Shown here in pieces: positions 8,850 to 17,382 of a DNA stretch of 64,000 bases (the first letter of the stretch is position 1; the number at the start of each line of letters is the position of its first letter). The translations under genes and the position numbers were made by a program. The notes below the pieces were generated by a model. The model ran no database searches and had not been told where the DNA came from. It saw only the letters and a program-made list of their open reading frames with translations. The stretch is from Natronomonas salina (GTDB taxonomy: Archaea > Halobacteriota > Halobacteria > Halobacteriales > Haloarculaceae): positions 1,426,001-1,490,000 of the forward strand of contig NZ_CP058335.1 of the NCBI RefSeq assembly GCF_013391105.1, given 5' to 3'.

Positions 8850-9364
8850 GAACGGTCGAGTAGACGAACCACCATAGCAAAACCGTAATCGTTGACGGAC
8901 CTGTAGTTCTCGGCCCGACAACTGACGGCCCGGCCGGTTTCTAATGGTATATTACTTCTTTAATCACGTATTCTGCCGACGACCGGACGGACGTCTAACG
9001 GCGGTTGTCGGTGGGTGACGGGCAGAGGAACGAGATCGGGCCCCGGCAGGAGGGGCCCGCACGGAGGAACCGCTGGTGCCAGCCGTGGCGGCTCTTGGTG
9101 AGCAGTGCTGTACCGGAGACCGCGGTGACCCGCGGTACCAGACTGTCGGTGGCCGGGCATAAACACCGTGTCGAACACGGCAATAACTGTTCTAGCTGCG
9201 CGTATTGGCTACGAACATCCATATCTACGGATCTATTCTGGCCTAATGCTGCATTCGATGGCAGAGCGCCCGCCCGACGGGCCAGTGAGGGGTGGTCCCA
9301 TATCCGCCGAAGCGGCGGCTCCCGAGACGGTAACCTCTTTCGGGGCGGGCGGTCAACGCCCTCC
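8850..9364. other. Gene-free region with strong hairpins between nasA and hemL; possible non-coding RNA
   Basis: This 515-base gap separates divergent nas and hemL transcripts. No acidic, haloarchaeal-looking protein frame was found. It contains a perfect eight-base stem CGGGCCCC/GGGGCCCG (9037-9044 and 9052-9059, loop GGCAGGA), a GCTGG/CCAGC stem near 9072-9083, ACCGCG/CGCGGT (9119-9136) and CCGTGT/ACACGG (9166-9180), all within 145 bases. AT-rich pockets flank them (near 8940-8975 and 9180-9260). The clustering suggests a structured RNA or a long regulated leader, but I could not match it to RNase P, SRP RNA, tRNA or a known riboswitch. Confidence 0.35.
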
Positions 9365-10705
9365 ATGAACCACTCCGCGTCGCGTTCGCTGTACGATCGG
9401 GCGCTGTCGGTGCTCCCCGGCGGCGTGAACTCGTCGGTCCGCGCCGCCCCGCAGCCGTACCCGCTGTTCGTCGAGCGCGGGGAGGCCGGCCACGTCGTCG
9501 ACGCCGACGGCAACCGCTACGTCGACTGGGTCCAGGGGCTCGGGCCGCTGCTGCTCGGCCACGACACGCCCGAACCGGTCCAGGCCGCCGTCCAGTCGCG
9601 GGCCGCCGAGGGCCCGATGTACGGCATGCCGACCGAGATCGAGGTCGAGCACGCCGAGTTCGTCTGCCGGCACGTCCCCAGCGTCGAGATGGTCCGGTTC
9701 GTCAACAGCGGCACCGAGGCGACGGTCTCGGCCGTCCGGCTGGCCCGCGGCGTCACCGGACGGGACAAGGTCGTCGTCATGCAGGGCGGCTACCACGGCG
9801 CCCAGGAGACGACGCTCGTCGAGGGCGACGCCGACCACCCCAGCCCCTCCAGCGCCGGCGTCCCGCAGTCGTTCGCCGAGCACACGCTCCCGGTGCCGTT
9901 CAACGACGAGGCGGCGGCCCGCGAGGTCTTCGAGGAGCACGGCGACGACGTCGCCGCGGTCCTCGTCGAGCCCGTCCAGGCGAACATGGGCATCGTCACC
10001 CCGGAGAACGGCTACCACGAGACGCTGCGGGAACTGACCGAGGACCACGGCTCGCTCCTGATCTTCGACGAGGTCATCACCGGCTTCCGCGTCGGCGGCC
10101 TCCAGTGCGCCCAGGGGAAGTACGGCATCGACCCCGACCTCACGACGTTCGGGAAGATCATCGGCGGCGGCTACCCGGTCGGCGCCGTCGGCGGCAAGAC
10201 CGAGTACCTCGAGCAGTTCAGCCCCGTCGGCGACGTCTTCCAGGCCGGCACCTTCTCCGGACACCCGGTGACGATGGCCGCCGGCCTCGAGACGCTCAAG
10301 TTCTGCGCCGAGAACGACGTCCACGACCACGTGAACGAGCTCGGCCGGCAGCTACGGGAGGGCCTCACGGACATCGTCGCCGACCACGCCCCCGAGTACA
10401 CCGTCGTCGGGACCGACTCGCTGTTCAAGGTGATCTTCACCCGCGCCGACGACGGCCCGCAGGACGACTGCTGTGCGAACGGCTGCCGGCAGGACCCCTC
10501 CTGCAGCCGGTACGAGTCCTGTCCCAAGCGCGGCACCGACGTCAAGCGGGCGGAGACCGAGCGCTACGCCCGACTGTTCCGCCCACAGATGCTCGAGGAG
10601 GGCGTCCTCCTCTCGCAGAACCAGTTCGAGTCGAACTTCGTCTCCTACGGCCACACCGAGTCGGACGTCGAGGAGACCCTCGAGGCGTACAAGGAGGCGC
10701 TGTAG
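9365..10705 (+). CDS. hemL: Glutamate-1-semialdehyde 2,1-aminomutase
   Basis: PLP enzyme converting glutamate-1-semialdehyde to 5-aminolevulinate, the committed precursor of heme and siroheme in the C5 pathway. The ATG at 9365 gives 446 residues starting [20 protein letters not shown], matching the family's usual start. Visible motifs: [10 protein letters not shown], the cofactor-site [39 protein letters not shown] and the Schiff-base lysine near K264 in [18 protein letters not shown]. Near the C-terminus there is a cysteine-rich insert with C369, C370, C374, C380 and C386, absent from the textbook bacterial enzyme. hemC, hemD and a uroporphyrinogen-III methyltransferase lie 27 kb away. No partner gene is adjacent. 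Confidence 0.94.
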   Translation: MNHSASRSLYDRALSVLPGGVNSSVRAAPQPYPLFVERGEAGHVVDADGNRYVDWVQGLGPLLLGHDTPEPVQAAVQSRAAEGPMYGMPTEIEVEHAEFVCRHVPSVEMVRFVNSGTEATVSAVRLARGVTGRDKVVVMQGGYHGAQETTLVEGDADHPSPSSAGVPQSFAEHTLPVPFNDEAAAREVFEEHGDDVAAVLVEPVQANMGIVTPENGYHETLRELTEDHGSLLIFDEVITGFRVGGLQCAQGKYGIDPDLTTFGKIIGGGYPVGAVGGKTEYLEQFSPVGDVFQAGTFSGHPVTMAAGLETLKFCAENDVHDHVNELGRQLREGLTDIVADHAPEYTVVGTDSLFKVIFTRADDGPQDDCCANGCRQDPSCSRYESCPKRGTDVKRAETERYARLFRPQMLEEGVLLSQNQFESNFVSYGHTESDVEETLEAYKEAL

Positions 10706-10750
10706 CCGCCGCTGTTCGGGGCGAGCGTCCGGAGAAGTACCGGCGGGCGT

Positions 10751-11011
10751 TCAGGCGCTCGCGCCGTCGCCGTAGTTCTCCTCGAGGTACTCGACGATGT
10801 CGTCGGACTCCGGCATCCCCTCGACGCCGTTCGCCTCGTCCACGATGACGGGGACGCCGGTCTGGCCGCTGACCTCCTCGACCTCCGTCCGCTCGGAGTG
10901 GTCGCCAGGTACCTCGACGGTGTCGTAGTCGACGTCGAGGTCCTCCAGCTTGTCGGTGACCTTCGCGCAGTACGGACAGCCGGGGAGCTCGTAGAGCGTG
11001 ATGTTCGCCAT
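10751..11011 (-). CDS. Glutaredoxin-like thioredoxin-fold protein
   Basis: 86-residue redox protein. Starts MANITLYELPGCPYCAKVTD, with the glutaredoxin CPYC active site at residues 12-15 following the first beta strand, then the TGVPVIVD cis-proline segment and the GMPESDDIVEYLEENYG C-terminal helix. It would catalyse thiol-disulfide exchange or deglutathionylation-type reactions; haloarchaea use gamma-glutamylcysteine rather than glutathione, so the physiological thiol is probably that. It converges with hemL and appears to be transcribed alone. Haloarchaea carry several paralogues, so a specific role cannot be assigned. Confidence 0.9.
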   Translation of the reverse strand: MANITLYELPGCPYCAKVTDKLEDLDVDYDTVEVPGDHSERTEVEEVSGQTGVPVIVDEANGVEGMPESDDIVEYLEENYGDGASA

Positions 11012-11145
11012 CGCCCGTAGATACGGCGTCGGGCGTAAAGAGCGCGGCGGTCGTGTGTCCGGCCGTGACCAGACCGGGCAGGTACCTTCGGCGTACTCGG
11101 TCTGACGGAACGGGCGCCGCCGATGGGAGGGAGGAGCGGTGGCGG

Positions 11146-11298
11146 CTATCGAGCCGCCTCGATCCACTCCTCGGCGACGAACTCGTCGTAGCAGGGCTCG
11201 CAGAGCGCCACCTCGAGTCGCCGGTCCCCCTCGACGACCAGCGTCCTGGTCGCCCCGTCGTCGCCGGCGGCGCAGTTCGAGCACTCGAGTCCGGCCAT
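11146..11298 (-). CDS. Small zinc-finger protein, 50 residues
   Basis: Begins MAGLECSNCAAGDDGATRTL and carries two CxxC knuckles: CSNC (C6, C9) and CEPC (C33, C36), with a short beta-hairpin-like stretch between them and an acidic C-terminal helix. That is the layout of a four-cysteine zinc ribbon. The ATG directly abuts the stop of the upstream DUF7344 gene with no intervening base, so the two are almost certainly co-translated. Haloarchaea encode many such two-CxxC micro-proteins, several of which affect biofilm formation or motility, but I cannot assign this one. The regular codon usage and intact cysteine pairs make it a real gene. Confidence 0.8.
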   Translation of the reverse strand: MAGLECSNCAAGDDGATRTLVVEGDRRLEVALCEPCYDEFVAEEWIEAAR

Positions 11299-11628
11299 CT
11301 ACTCGATCTCCAGGGTGCGGCCGGGCTCCTCGACAGACTCCGGGACGGGGCCCGTGAGCGTCAGCGTCCGCCGGTCGGCGTCGAACGCGACCAGACCGGC
11401 CGCCGCCAGCTTGGGGACGTGGCGGTGGTAGAGCGTGATCTCGACCCGCTCGGCGGAGTCCTCGCACTCGCTGTCGGCCGCCAGCTCCGCGGCGACCTCC
11501 GACAGCGACGCCGGCCCGTCCGCCCCTCGCAGCAGCGCGAGGACCCGCCGTCGCCGCCGGTGGGTGAGTACCTCGAACAGTTCGTCCCGATCCCGTCCCT
11601 CGGTCCGCCGGCTCGATTCCAGTTGCAT
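11299..11628 (-). CDS. DUF7344-type winged-helix protein, probable transcription regulator
   Basis: 109-residue protein (112 if the ATG at 11637 is used). The core is a winged helix: ELFEVLTHRRRRRVLALLRG, then SLSEVAAELAA, then VEITLYHRHVPKLAAAGLVA, the last being the recognition helix and wing typical of haloarchaeal DUF7344 proteins. No sensor domain is present. A TATA-like CTTATC centred about 28 bases upstream of the ATG at 11628 favours that start for a leaderless transcript. Stop and next start touch, making an operon with the zinc-finger micro-protein. DNA binding is inferred from the fold; targets are unknown. Confidence 0.78.
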   Translation of the reverse strand: MQLESSRRTEGRDRDELFEVLTHRRRRRVLALLRGADGPASLSEVAAELAADSECEDSAERVEITLYHRHVPKLAAAGLVAFDADRRTLTLTGPVPESVEEPGRTLEIE

Positions 11629-11733
11629 TATCGCCACGGATGGGGGAGTTCGGGATAAGGGGTTTTCCCAAGATATTAGGTAAGTATCTGGAAACCGGAT
11701 ATCTGCCGGTCTCTTCGCACCCGTGGCCGCCCC

Positions 11734-13161
11734 TCACCCGAGCCGGTCGCCGATACCGGCCGTGATGCGACGGCGGTGGACGACGGCCTCGCCGACGCCC
11801 CAGCCGAGCGCGACCAGCAATCCGAGGACGAGCGACAGGAACGCCCACGAGCCGATGCCGACCGGGCGGAAGAACGGCTCGACGTGGGAGTACCGCGTCG
11901 CGAGTTCGTCGAACGCGCCGGACCAGGGCGTGTGAGAACCGAAGTCCGAGATGCCGTCGCCGACGGTGTACTGGCTGGCCGGACCGCTGTCCCCGCCGCC
12001 GGTGACCGTGTAGTTGCCGCCCGTTCCGTGGTCGGCCATCGTCGGGCCGTTGGCGCCCTCCTCGCCGCGCTCGGCGTCGTACGGCGCCCACGCGGCGTAG
12101 AACTCCCAGACGACCTCGCCCTCCGGGGTGATCTCGACGACGCGGTGGTTGAGCGTGTCCGTCACGAGCGTGTTGCCGTTCGGCAGCCTGTCGGCGTCCC
12201 GGGGCCAGTTGAAGCCGTCGACGGACCAGGTGCGCTCCCACTCGCACTCCTCGGGCGGGGTGCCGGCGCCGAGCCGCGGGTCCGCGTCGCCGCAGTCGCG
12301 CTCGTACTCGACGACGCGGTCGTTCTCGCTGTCGGCGACGAGGACGACGGGCGTGCCGTCCTCCCGTTCGAGGTACTCGGGGTTGTGCTGCTCGTACAGG
12401 ATCTCGTGGTCGTCGTCGGAGCCGAGCCGCATAACGATCTCGTCGGTCTCGCGGTCGACGACGATCGCCTGATCGAAGTTCCGCGGCGAGGCGAGGACGT
12501 AGCGCTCGTCGTCACCGATCAGGTCCACGTCGTTGACGTGCGTCCAGTCCTCCGAGAAGCCGCCGTCGGTGTCGTTCGGGTAGTGCTCGCGGAACAGCCA
12601 CTCCCACTCGGTCTCGCCGCTTTCGGTGTCCTCGATGTAGAGCCGGTCGTCGCTAACGCCCGTGCTCTCGTCGAAGTTCCGCATGTTCGCGACGAGCAGC
12701 CGGCGGCCGGACAGCAGGTTGACGTTGTGGGTGTCCATCGCGCCCGGTAGCTCGTGGGTCCAGACCGGCTCCCCGGTCGCGGGGTCGTACTCGAAGACGA
12801 CCGTGCCGTCGGTGTTCGTGGCCGTCACGAAGAGGTTCCCGTTCGACAGGGTGTCGACCTCGTAGAACCAGTTGGCCCCGACGGAGTCGCCGTCGAAGCG
12901 CCACTCGACTTCGGCGTCCGGGTCGGCGGCGACCAGGCGGGCGGGTTTCTTCGGCTTGCCGTAGCCAGCGAAGTGGAACCCCTGGACGCTGACGTACGTC
13001 GTGTTCTCCGCCGGCTGCTCGACCGTCCCGGGGCCGAGTTCGACGGCGTCGGTCGCGACGGCGGAGTAGGCGGCGGGCAGCAGGAGCGCGAGGACGAGGG
13101 CGGCGAGCACCCGGCGGAGTACCGCACGCCGGGAGTGGCCGCTCGCTCGCGGGAAATCCAT
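11734..13161 (-). CDS. Arylsulfotransferase-like (ASST family) membrane protein
   Basis: 475-residue protein. An N-terminal hydrophobic segment (residues about 12-38) follows a basic start with two Arg (SHRRAVLRRV-like), and a second hydrophobic helix lies near the C-terminus (GIGSWAFLSLVLGLLVALGW), followed by a basic tail; most of the chain should face outside the cell. The middle shows beta-propeller repeats such as SNGNLFVTATNTDGTVVFEY, GRRLLVANMRNFDE and LPNGNTLVTDTLNHRVVEIT, characteristic of the arylsulfotransferase/NHL-like superfamily. Bacterial members move sulfate between phenols; haloarchaeal members are uncharacterised, and sulfation of surface glycans is conceivable. Catalytic His residues could include those in TWTHELPG and DTHNVN segments. 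Probably monocistronic. Confidence 0.78.
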   Translation of the reverse strand: MDFPRASGHSRRAVLRRVLAALVLALLLPAAYSAVATDAVELGPGTVEQPAENTTYVSVQGFHFAGYGKPKKPARLVAADPDAEVEWRFDGDSVGANWFYEVDTLSNGNLFVTATNTDGTVVFEYDPATGEPVWTHELPGAMDTHNVNLLSGRRLLVANMRNFDESTGVSDDRLYIEDTESGETEWEWLFREHYPNDTDGGFSEDWTHVNDVDLIGDDERYVLASPRNFDQAIVVDRETDEIVMRLGSDDDHEILYEQHNPEYLEREDGTPVVLVADSENDRVVEYERDCGDADPRLGAGTPPEECEWERTWSVDGFNWPRDADRLPNGNTLVTDTLNHRVVEITPEGEVVWEFYAAWAPYDAERGEEGANGPTMADHGTGGNYTVTGGGDSGPASQYTVGDGISDFGSHTPWSGAFDELATRYSHVEPFFRPVGIGSWAFLSLVLGLLVALGWGVGEAVVHRRRITAGIGDRLG

Positions 13162-13210
13162 GGTGCCACAGGGGAGTGACCGGAAGGAAGGTGTTACGGT
13201 TCCGCGCCCG

Positions 13211-14689
13211 TCAGAACGCCAGCATCCCGGCGCTGACCGCGAAGTAGACGACGAAGTAGACGACGAAGACGGCCGCCAGCACCCACTGTCCCGGCGAGAC
13301 GTCGCGGCGCTCTCCCATCGCGGCCTTGACGAGCGGGTAGCTCATGATGCCGGCCGCCAGCCCGTTGGCGATGGAGGCCGTCAGGGGCATGACCGTGATC
13401 GTCAGGCCGGCGGAGATGGCCCAGGCCGGGTCCTGCCAGTCGATGTCGGCTACTCCCTGCAGCATGAGGATCCCCACGACGACCAGCGCGATGTAGGTGG
13501 CGTACGTCGGGATGGCGGTGACCAGCGGGACGACGAGCAGCGACAGCAGGAAGAGGATCCCGACGACCAGCGCCGTGAAGCCGGTGCGGCCGCCCTCCTC
13601 GACGCCGGTCGCCGACTCGATGAAGGTCGTCACTGTCGAGGTGCCCATCATCGCGCCGACGGTGGTGCCGACGGCGTCGGCCATCAGGGGTTCGTCCATG
13701 TCGGGGAGGTTCCCCTCGTCGTCGAGGAAGCCGCCGATCTGGGAGACGCCGATGAGCGTCCCCGCCGTGTCGAAGAAGTCGACGAAGAAGAACGTGAAGA
13801 CGACCAGCGCGAACGTCAGCGGGTCCTCGGTGATGAGCGAGAGGCCCTCGACGAACCCGAAGAACAGCGGCGTGAAGTCGTACTGGACGCCGAACAGCAG
13901 CGAACCGAGGCCGTCGGACTCGACCTGCGAGACGGTGCCGGGTTCGAGGACGCCGCGGTCGACGACGCCCGCGAGCGTCAGCGCGTAGCCCGCGACGGCC
14001 GTCGAGAGGATGCCGAGGACGATCGACCCCTTGATGTCGCGGGCGTACAGCAGCAGCGTGACGACGAGGCCGAGCAGCGACAGCGCCGCGACCGGGCTCT
14101 GGAGGACGTTCCCCAGCGTGACGAGCGTCGCGTCGTCGGCGACGACGACGTTCATCTCCTGGAGGCCGAGGAAGAGCAGGTAGACGCCGATACCGGCCCC
14201 GACCGCGAACTTCACCGGTTCGGGGAACAGCCGGATGATGTACTCCCTGGCGCCGACGGCGGTCAGCGCGATGAAGATGACGCCCTCGGTGAACACCGCG
14301 GCGAGGGCGACCTGCCACGGGACGCCCAGCGTGAGCACGACGGTGAAGGTGAAGAAGGCGTTCAGGCCCATGCCCGGCGCCAGGCCGAACGGCCGCTTGG
14401 CGTACAGCGCCATCACGAGGATGGCGACGACCGACGCCAGGATGGTGACGACGGTCAGCATCTCGACGACCTGGGCGAACGTGTACGTCTCGCCGGCGAT
14501 CTCCGTCCGCAGAACCTCTCCGCCCTCGGGGACCCCACCCACGATGGCCGGCGCGAGGATGTTCGGATTGACGACGACGATGTACGCCATCGCCAGGAAC
14601 GTCGTGACCCCCGCCAGCGTCTCCGTCTCGAAATCCGTGTCGTGCTCGTCGAAGTCGAAGTACTCCGCGAGCGAATCAGTTACACCCAT
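13211..14689 (-). CDS. NCS2-family purine/xanthine-uracil permease, AzgA-like
   Basis: 492-residue transporter with about 12-14 hydrophobic helices. The start MGVTDSLAEYFDFDEHDTDF is followed by TETLAGVTTFLAMAYIVVVN, the AzgA/PbuG N-terminal signature, and by FGLAPGMGLNAFFTF, the half-helix that binds nucleobase, with the later FFVDFFDTAGTLIGV and SATGVEEGGRTGFTAL motifs. AzgA members take up adenine, guanine or hypoxanthine by proton symport. It is followed upstream on the same strand by gfcR and pyrE, a neighbourhood rich in phosphoribosyltransferase folds. A TATA-like TATTAAG on the minus strand near 14722-14729 suggests its own promoter. Confidence 0.9.
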   Translation of the reverse strand: MGVTDSLAEYFDFDEHDTDFETETLAGVTTFLAMAYIVVVNPNILAPAIVGGVPEGGEVLRTEIAGETYTFAQVVEMLTVVTILASVVAILVMALYAKRPFGLAPGMGLNAFFTFTVVLTLGVPWQVALAAVFTEGVIFIALTAVGAREYIIRLFPEPVKFAVGAGIGVYLLFLGLQEMNVVVADDATLVTLGNVLQSPVAALSLLGLVVTLLLYARDIKGSIVLGILSTAVAGYALTLAGVVDRGVLEPGTVSQVESDGLGSLLFGVQYDFTPLFFGFVEGLSLITEDPLTFALVVFTFFFVDFFDTAGTLIGVSQIGGFLDDEGNLPDMDEPLMADAVGTTVGAMMGTSTVTTFIESATGVEEGGRTGFTALVVGILFLLSLLVVPLVTAIPTYATYIALVVVGILMLQGVADIDWQDPAWAISAGLTITVMPLTASIANGLAAGIMSYPLVKAAMGERRDVSPGQWVLAAVFVVYFVVYFAVSAGMLAF

Positions 14690-14823
14690 AATTCACGTTC
14701 GAGCATACCGCGGGAGTGGTTCTTAATACTTGTCGTCTATTTCTGGCTTTCCTACGCACGAACTTGGATACTTCGGGGGTAGGCGGCGAGCCCGCGACGC
14801 CACGAGATAGGCACCGTTGCGGG

Positions 14824-15537
14824 TCACTCCAGGGTGACGAGCGAGCCGACCGGCGCGTCCGTGTGCGCCCTGGCGCGGTCGATCCCCTCGTCGCCGACGG
14901 CGATGAGCGCGAAGACGCCGGCGACGTCGGCGCCGGCCGAGTCGGCGATGTCGAGGAGCAGCTCCTGGGTCTCCCCCGACCGGATGAGGTCGTCGACGAC
15001 CAGCACGGACTCGCCGGCGTCGACGGCGTTCGCCGGGAGGTAGTAGTCGATCTCGATGCCGGAGGAGAGCCGCTGTCGGGCCTCGATGAACTCCTCGACG
15101 GCCGTCTCCCGGGACTTCTTGGCGTACGCACAGCGCGCGCCGAAGTGCCGGGCCATCGCCGCCGCGAGCGTGATGCCGTCGGTCGCGGCCGTCAGCACCG
15201 CGTCCGGCGGTTCGATGCCCAGCGACTCGGTGGCGACCGGCGGGACGAGCGACAGCAGCGACTGGTCGAAGACGACGCGGGAGTTGTCGACGTACCCCTC
15301 GTCGTCGAGGGCGATGCGGGCGGTCAGCTCCTCTGCGAGCAGTTCCTCGCCGACGCCGTCGACCACCTCGCGGGCGCGTGCCTCGCTCGGGAGGACGTGC
15401 CCGTTGACGTAGCGGTTCAGGTCGCCGGCCGGCAGCCCGGTCTCGGCGGCGAGCTCCTCGTACGTGTGCGTCTCCTTCAGCGTCCGCAGCACGTCGACGG
15501 CCCGCAGCTGGAGGGCGGCCTTCTCCGAACGGTTCAT
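14824..15537 (-). CDS. gfcR: Transcriptional regulator GfcR (HTH plus phosphoribosyltransferase domain)
   Basis: 237-residue protein with an N-terminal helix-turn-helix (residues about 8-50, ALQLRAVDVLRTLKETHTYE then AAETGLPAGDLNRYVNGHVL) and a type I phosphoribosyltransferase domain carrying the PRPP-loop version VLVVDDLIRSGETQE. The same architecture is found in haloarchaeal GfcR, shown in Haloferax volcanii to activate genes of sugar degradation. Here it lies between a nucleobase permease and pyrE, so a role in purine or PRPP-responsive control is an alternative. A TATA-like element 29-34 bases upstream suggests a leaderless message. The assignment rests on domain order and motif, not on a tested function here. 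Confidence 0.78.
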   Translation of the reverse strand: MNRSEKAALQLRAVDVLRTLKETHTYEELAAETGLPAGDLNRYVNGHVLPSEARAREVVDGVGEELLAEELTARIALDDEGYVDNSRVVFDQSLLSLVPPVATESLGIEPPDAVLTAATDGITLAAAMARHFGARCAYAKKSRETAVEEFIEARQRLSSGIEIDYYLPANAVDAGESVLVVDDLIRSGETQELLLDIADSAGADVAGVFALIAVGDEGIDRARAHTDAPVGSLVTLE

Positions 15538-15565
15538 GTCCTAGACGGCGGCCCCGCACGCGCAT

Positions 15566-15571
15566 GAATAC
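15566..15571 (-). promoter_or_regulatory. TATA-like element of gfcR
   Basis: Minus-strand GTATTC preceded by CGAA, 29-34 bases before the gfcR ATG, matching the BRE-TATA spacing of haloarchaeal leaderless promoters. The 8-mer CGAAGTAT also occurs upstream of the permease at 13211-14689, further from its start codon. Confidence 0.5.
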
Positions 15572-15634
15572 TTCGATGTATCCCGAAGAGACAATAGACA
15601 CAGAGGTGGATACCGACGGCGACGGCCGGGCGGC

Positions 15635-16165
15635 TCAGTCGCGGTCGGCGTCGGCCAGGAGGTCCGAGGCGGTCAGCAGCGACTCGAGTTCGACGTCGTG
15701 CTCGGCGAGGTTCTCGCGGGCACCCTCCTCGCGGTCGACGACCACGAGCACGCGGTTCACCGTCGCGCCGGCCTCCCGGAGCGCCTCGACCGCGTCGACG
15801 GCGCTCTGACCCGTGGTGGCGATGTCCTCGAGGACGACGACCTCCTCGCCCGCTTCGAGAGAGCCCTCGATCTGGTTGCCGGTGCCGTACTCCTTGGCCT
15901 GCTTCCGGACGATGACGTAGGGGGTGGCAGTCTCGACGGCCGTCGCCGCCACCAGCGGGACCGCGCCGAGGGCGACGCCGGCGAGCTTGCGGCCGTTGAG
16001 GCGCTCTGCGAACGCCTCGGCGATGCGCTCGAGGCACTCCGGGTCGGTCTCGAAGACGTACTTGTCGACGTAGTACTCGGAGGTGCCGCCGTGGGAGAGC
16101 TCGAACTCCCCGAACTTGACCGCGTCGGCGGCCCGGAGCGCGTCGATGAGTTCCTGGTCGGCCAT
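15635..16165 (-). CDS. pyrE: Orotate phosphoribosyltransferase
   Basis: Joins orotate to PRPP to give orotidine monophosphate in pyrimidine synthesis. The 176-residue length is the usual archaeal size. Motifs: [20 protein letters not shown], the substrate-binding region; [36 protein letters not shown], the catalytic lysine loop; and [20 protein letters not shown], the PRPP-binding motif. It precedes gfcR on the same strand with a gap of about 97 bases containing a separate promoter, so the two may be independently expressed. In Haloferax genetics pyrE is the common uracil-auxotrophy marker; both PyrE and GfcR derive from the same fold. Confidence 0.93.
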   Translation of the reverse strand: MADQELIDALRAADAVKFGEFELSHGGTSEYYVDKYVFETDPECLERIAEAFAERLNGRKLAGVALGAVPLVAATAVETATPYVIVRKQAKEYGTGNQIEGSLEAGEEVVVLEDIATTGQSAVDAVEALREAGATVNRVLVVVDREEGARENLAEHDVELESLLTASDLLADADRD

Positions 16166-16217
16166 ATCGGTTCCTCGCGGGTCCGGGTGAAAAACGGCGC
16201 GGAATCGTCGCTGCGGT

Positions 16218-17327
16218 CTACTCGTCGGCCGCCTCCGCCAGCACGTCGTCGGGGATCTCCACGCCGAGGCCCGGCTCCTCCGGCGCGCGGATGGTACCGT
16301 CGTCGTGGGCGAACCCCTCCTCGAGCATGAACGACCAGACCTCGGGCGTCCACGGCGGCTCCATCGGGTACTCGCACCAGGGGCTGCCGACCGCGGTCAT
16401 CACGTGGAGGTTCGCCGCGAAGCCGAGGGCGTTCGTCCAGGTGTGCGGGACGAACTGGAGGCCGTGGGCCTGGGCCATCCGCGCGACGTCGACGCCCTGT
16501 CTGATGCCCGTCGCCAGCGCGGCGTCCGGCTGGAGGACGTCGAGGGAGCCCTGGTCGACGAACTCCCGGAAGTGGTGGACGCCGTTGTTGAACTCGCCGC
16601 CGGCGACGTTGACGTCGACGGCGTCCCGGAGCCGGGCGTACCCCTCGTAGTCGCGCCGGGGGAGCGGCTCCTCGAGCCACTCGACGCCGCCGATCTCGTC
16701 GAGGCCGCGGGCGAACTCCAGGGCGTCGGCGAACGACCACTTGACCTCCTCCTCCATGACCCGGACCGCCCAGCCCTTGTTCGCGTCGACCATCAGCGTC
16801 AGGTCGGGGAACGCCTCGCGGACCTCGCGGACGGTCTCGAGGTGGTCGACCTCGGTGACGCGGAGCTTCACGGCCTCGAAGCCCTCGTCGATCCGTTCCT
16901 CGACGTAGTCGATGCGCTCGTCGGCCGGCTGGACCTCGCCGGTCGAGGCGTAGACGGGGATGTCGGTCGCCTCGGCGCCGAACAGCTCGTAGACGGGCTT
17001 GCCCGCGTCCTTGCCGATGATGTCCCACAGCGCCATCTCGACGTGCCAGGGGCGTGGCCCGACGAGGTTGACGGTGTCGAGCTTCCCGAGGATGCCCTCG
17101 ACGTTGTGGGGGTCCTCGCCGGTCAGGAACAGCTCGAGGGGCGTCTCGTACTCGAGGCCGCCGGCGAACGACGGCGAGGCGCCGTAGCCGGTGATGCCCT
17201 CGTCGGTCTCGATCTCGAACAGCTCCAGTTCGTGGCTCGACTGCGGGTAGCCGGGGATCCACGTCGGGTAGAACGGCTCCTCGAGGTGGTGCTCGAGGTG
17301 GTACTGGTTGACGCCGGTGATCTGCAT
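16218..17327 (-). CDS. Enolase-superfamily enzyme, mandelate racemase/muconate lactonizing type
   Basis: 369-residue enzyme starting [20 protein letters not shown]. It has the capping domain followed by the TIM-barrel with a KxR segment ([10 protein letters not shown]), the first metal-ligand segment [11 protein letters not shown], the second [14 protein letters not shown], and [10 protein letters not shown] for the third; the barrel ends with [16 protein letters not shown] and [11 protein letters not shown], whose His is typical of sugar-acid dehydratases. Mg-dependent proton abstraction from a carboxylate substrate is expected. Family members dehydrate galactonate, xylonate, gluconate or related acids; substrate cannot be told from the sequence. 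It ends 52 bases before pyrE and may be transcribed with it. Confidence 0.83.
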   Translation of the reverse strand: MQITGVNQYHLEHHLEEPFYPTWIPGYPQSSHELELFEIETDEGITGYGASPSFAGGLEYETPLELFLTGEDPHNVEGILGKLDTVNLVGPRPWHVEMALWDIIGKDAGKPVYELFGAEATDIPVYASTGEVQPADERIDYVEERIDEGFEAVKLRVTEVDHLETVREVREAFPDLTLMVDANKGWAVRVMEEEVKWSFADALEFARGLDEIGGVEWLEEPLPRRDYEGYARLRDAVDVNVAGGEFNNGVHHFREFVDQGSLDVLQPDAALATGIRQGVDVARMAQAHGLQFVPHTWTNALGFAANLHVMTAVGSPWCEYPMEPPWTPEVWSFMLEEGFAHDDGTIRAPEEPGLGVEIPDDVLAEAADE

Positions 17328-17382
17328 GGGAGCGAGGCGCACGCGTCCGGCTTCAAGGTTCGCCCGGGCGTCGCCGGGGCGC

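Noticed and set aside
9037-9180. RNase P or SRP RNA in the hairpin-rich gap
   Set aside because: The conserved core sequences of either RNA (for example the SRP helix 8 loop or RNase P ACAGAA-type core) were not found.
16218-17327. Naming the enolase-superfamily gene as xylonate or galactonate dehydratase
   Set aside because: Catalytic residues show only the subgroup; no sugar-pathway genes are adjacent to fix the substrate.
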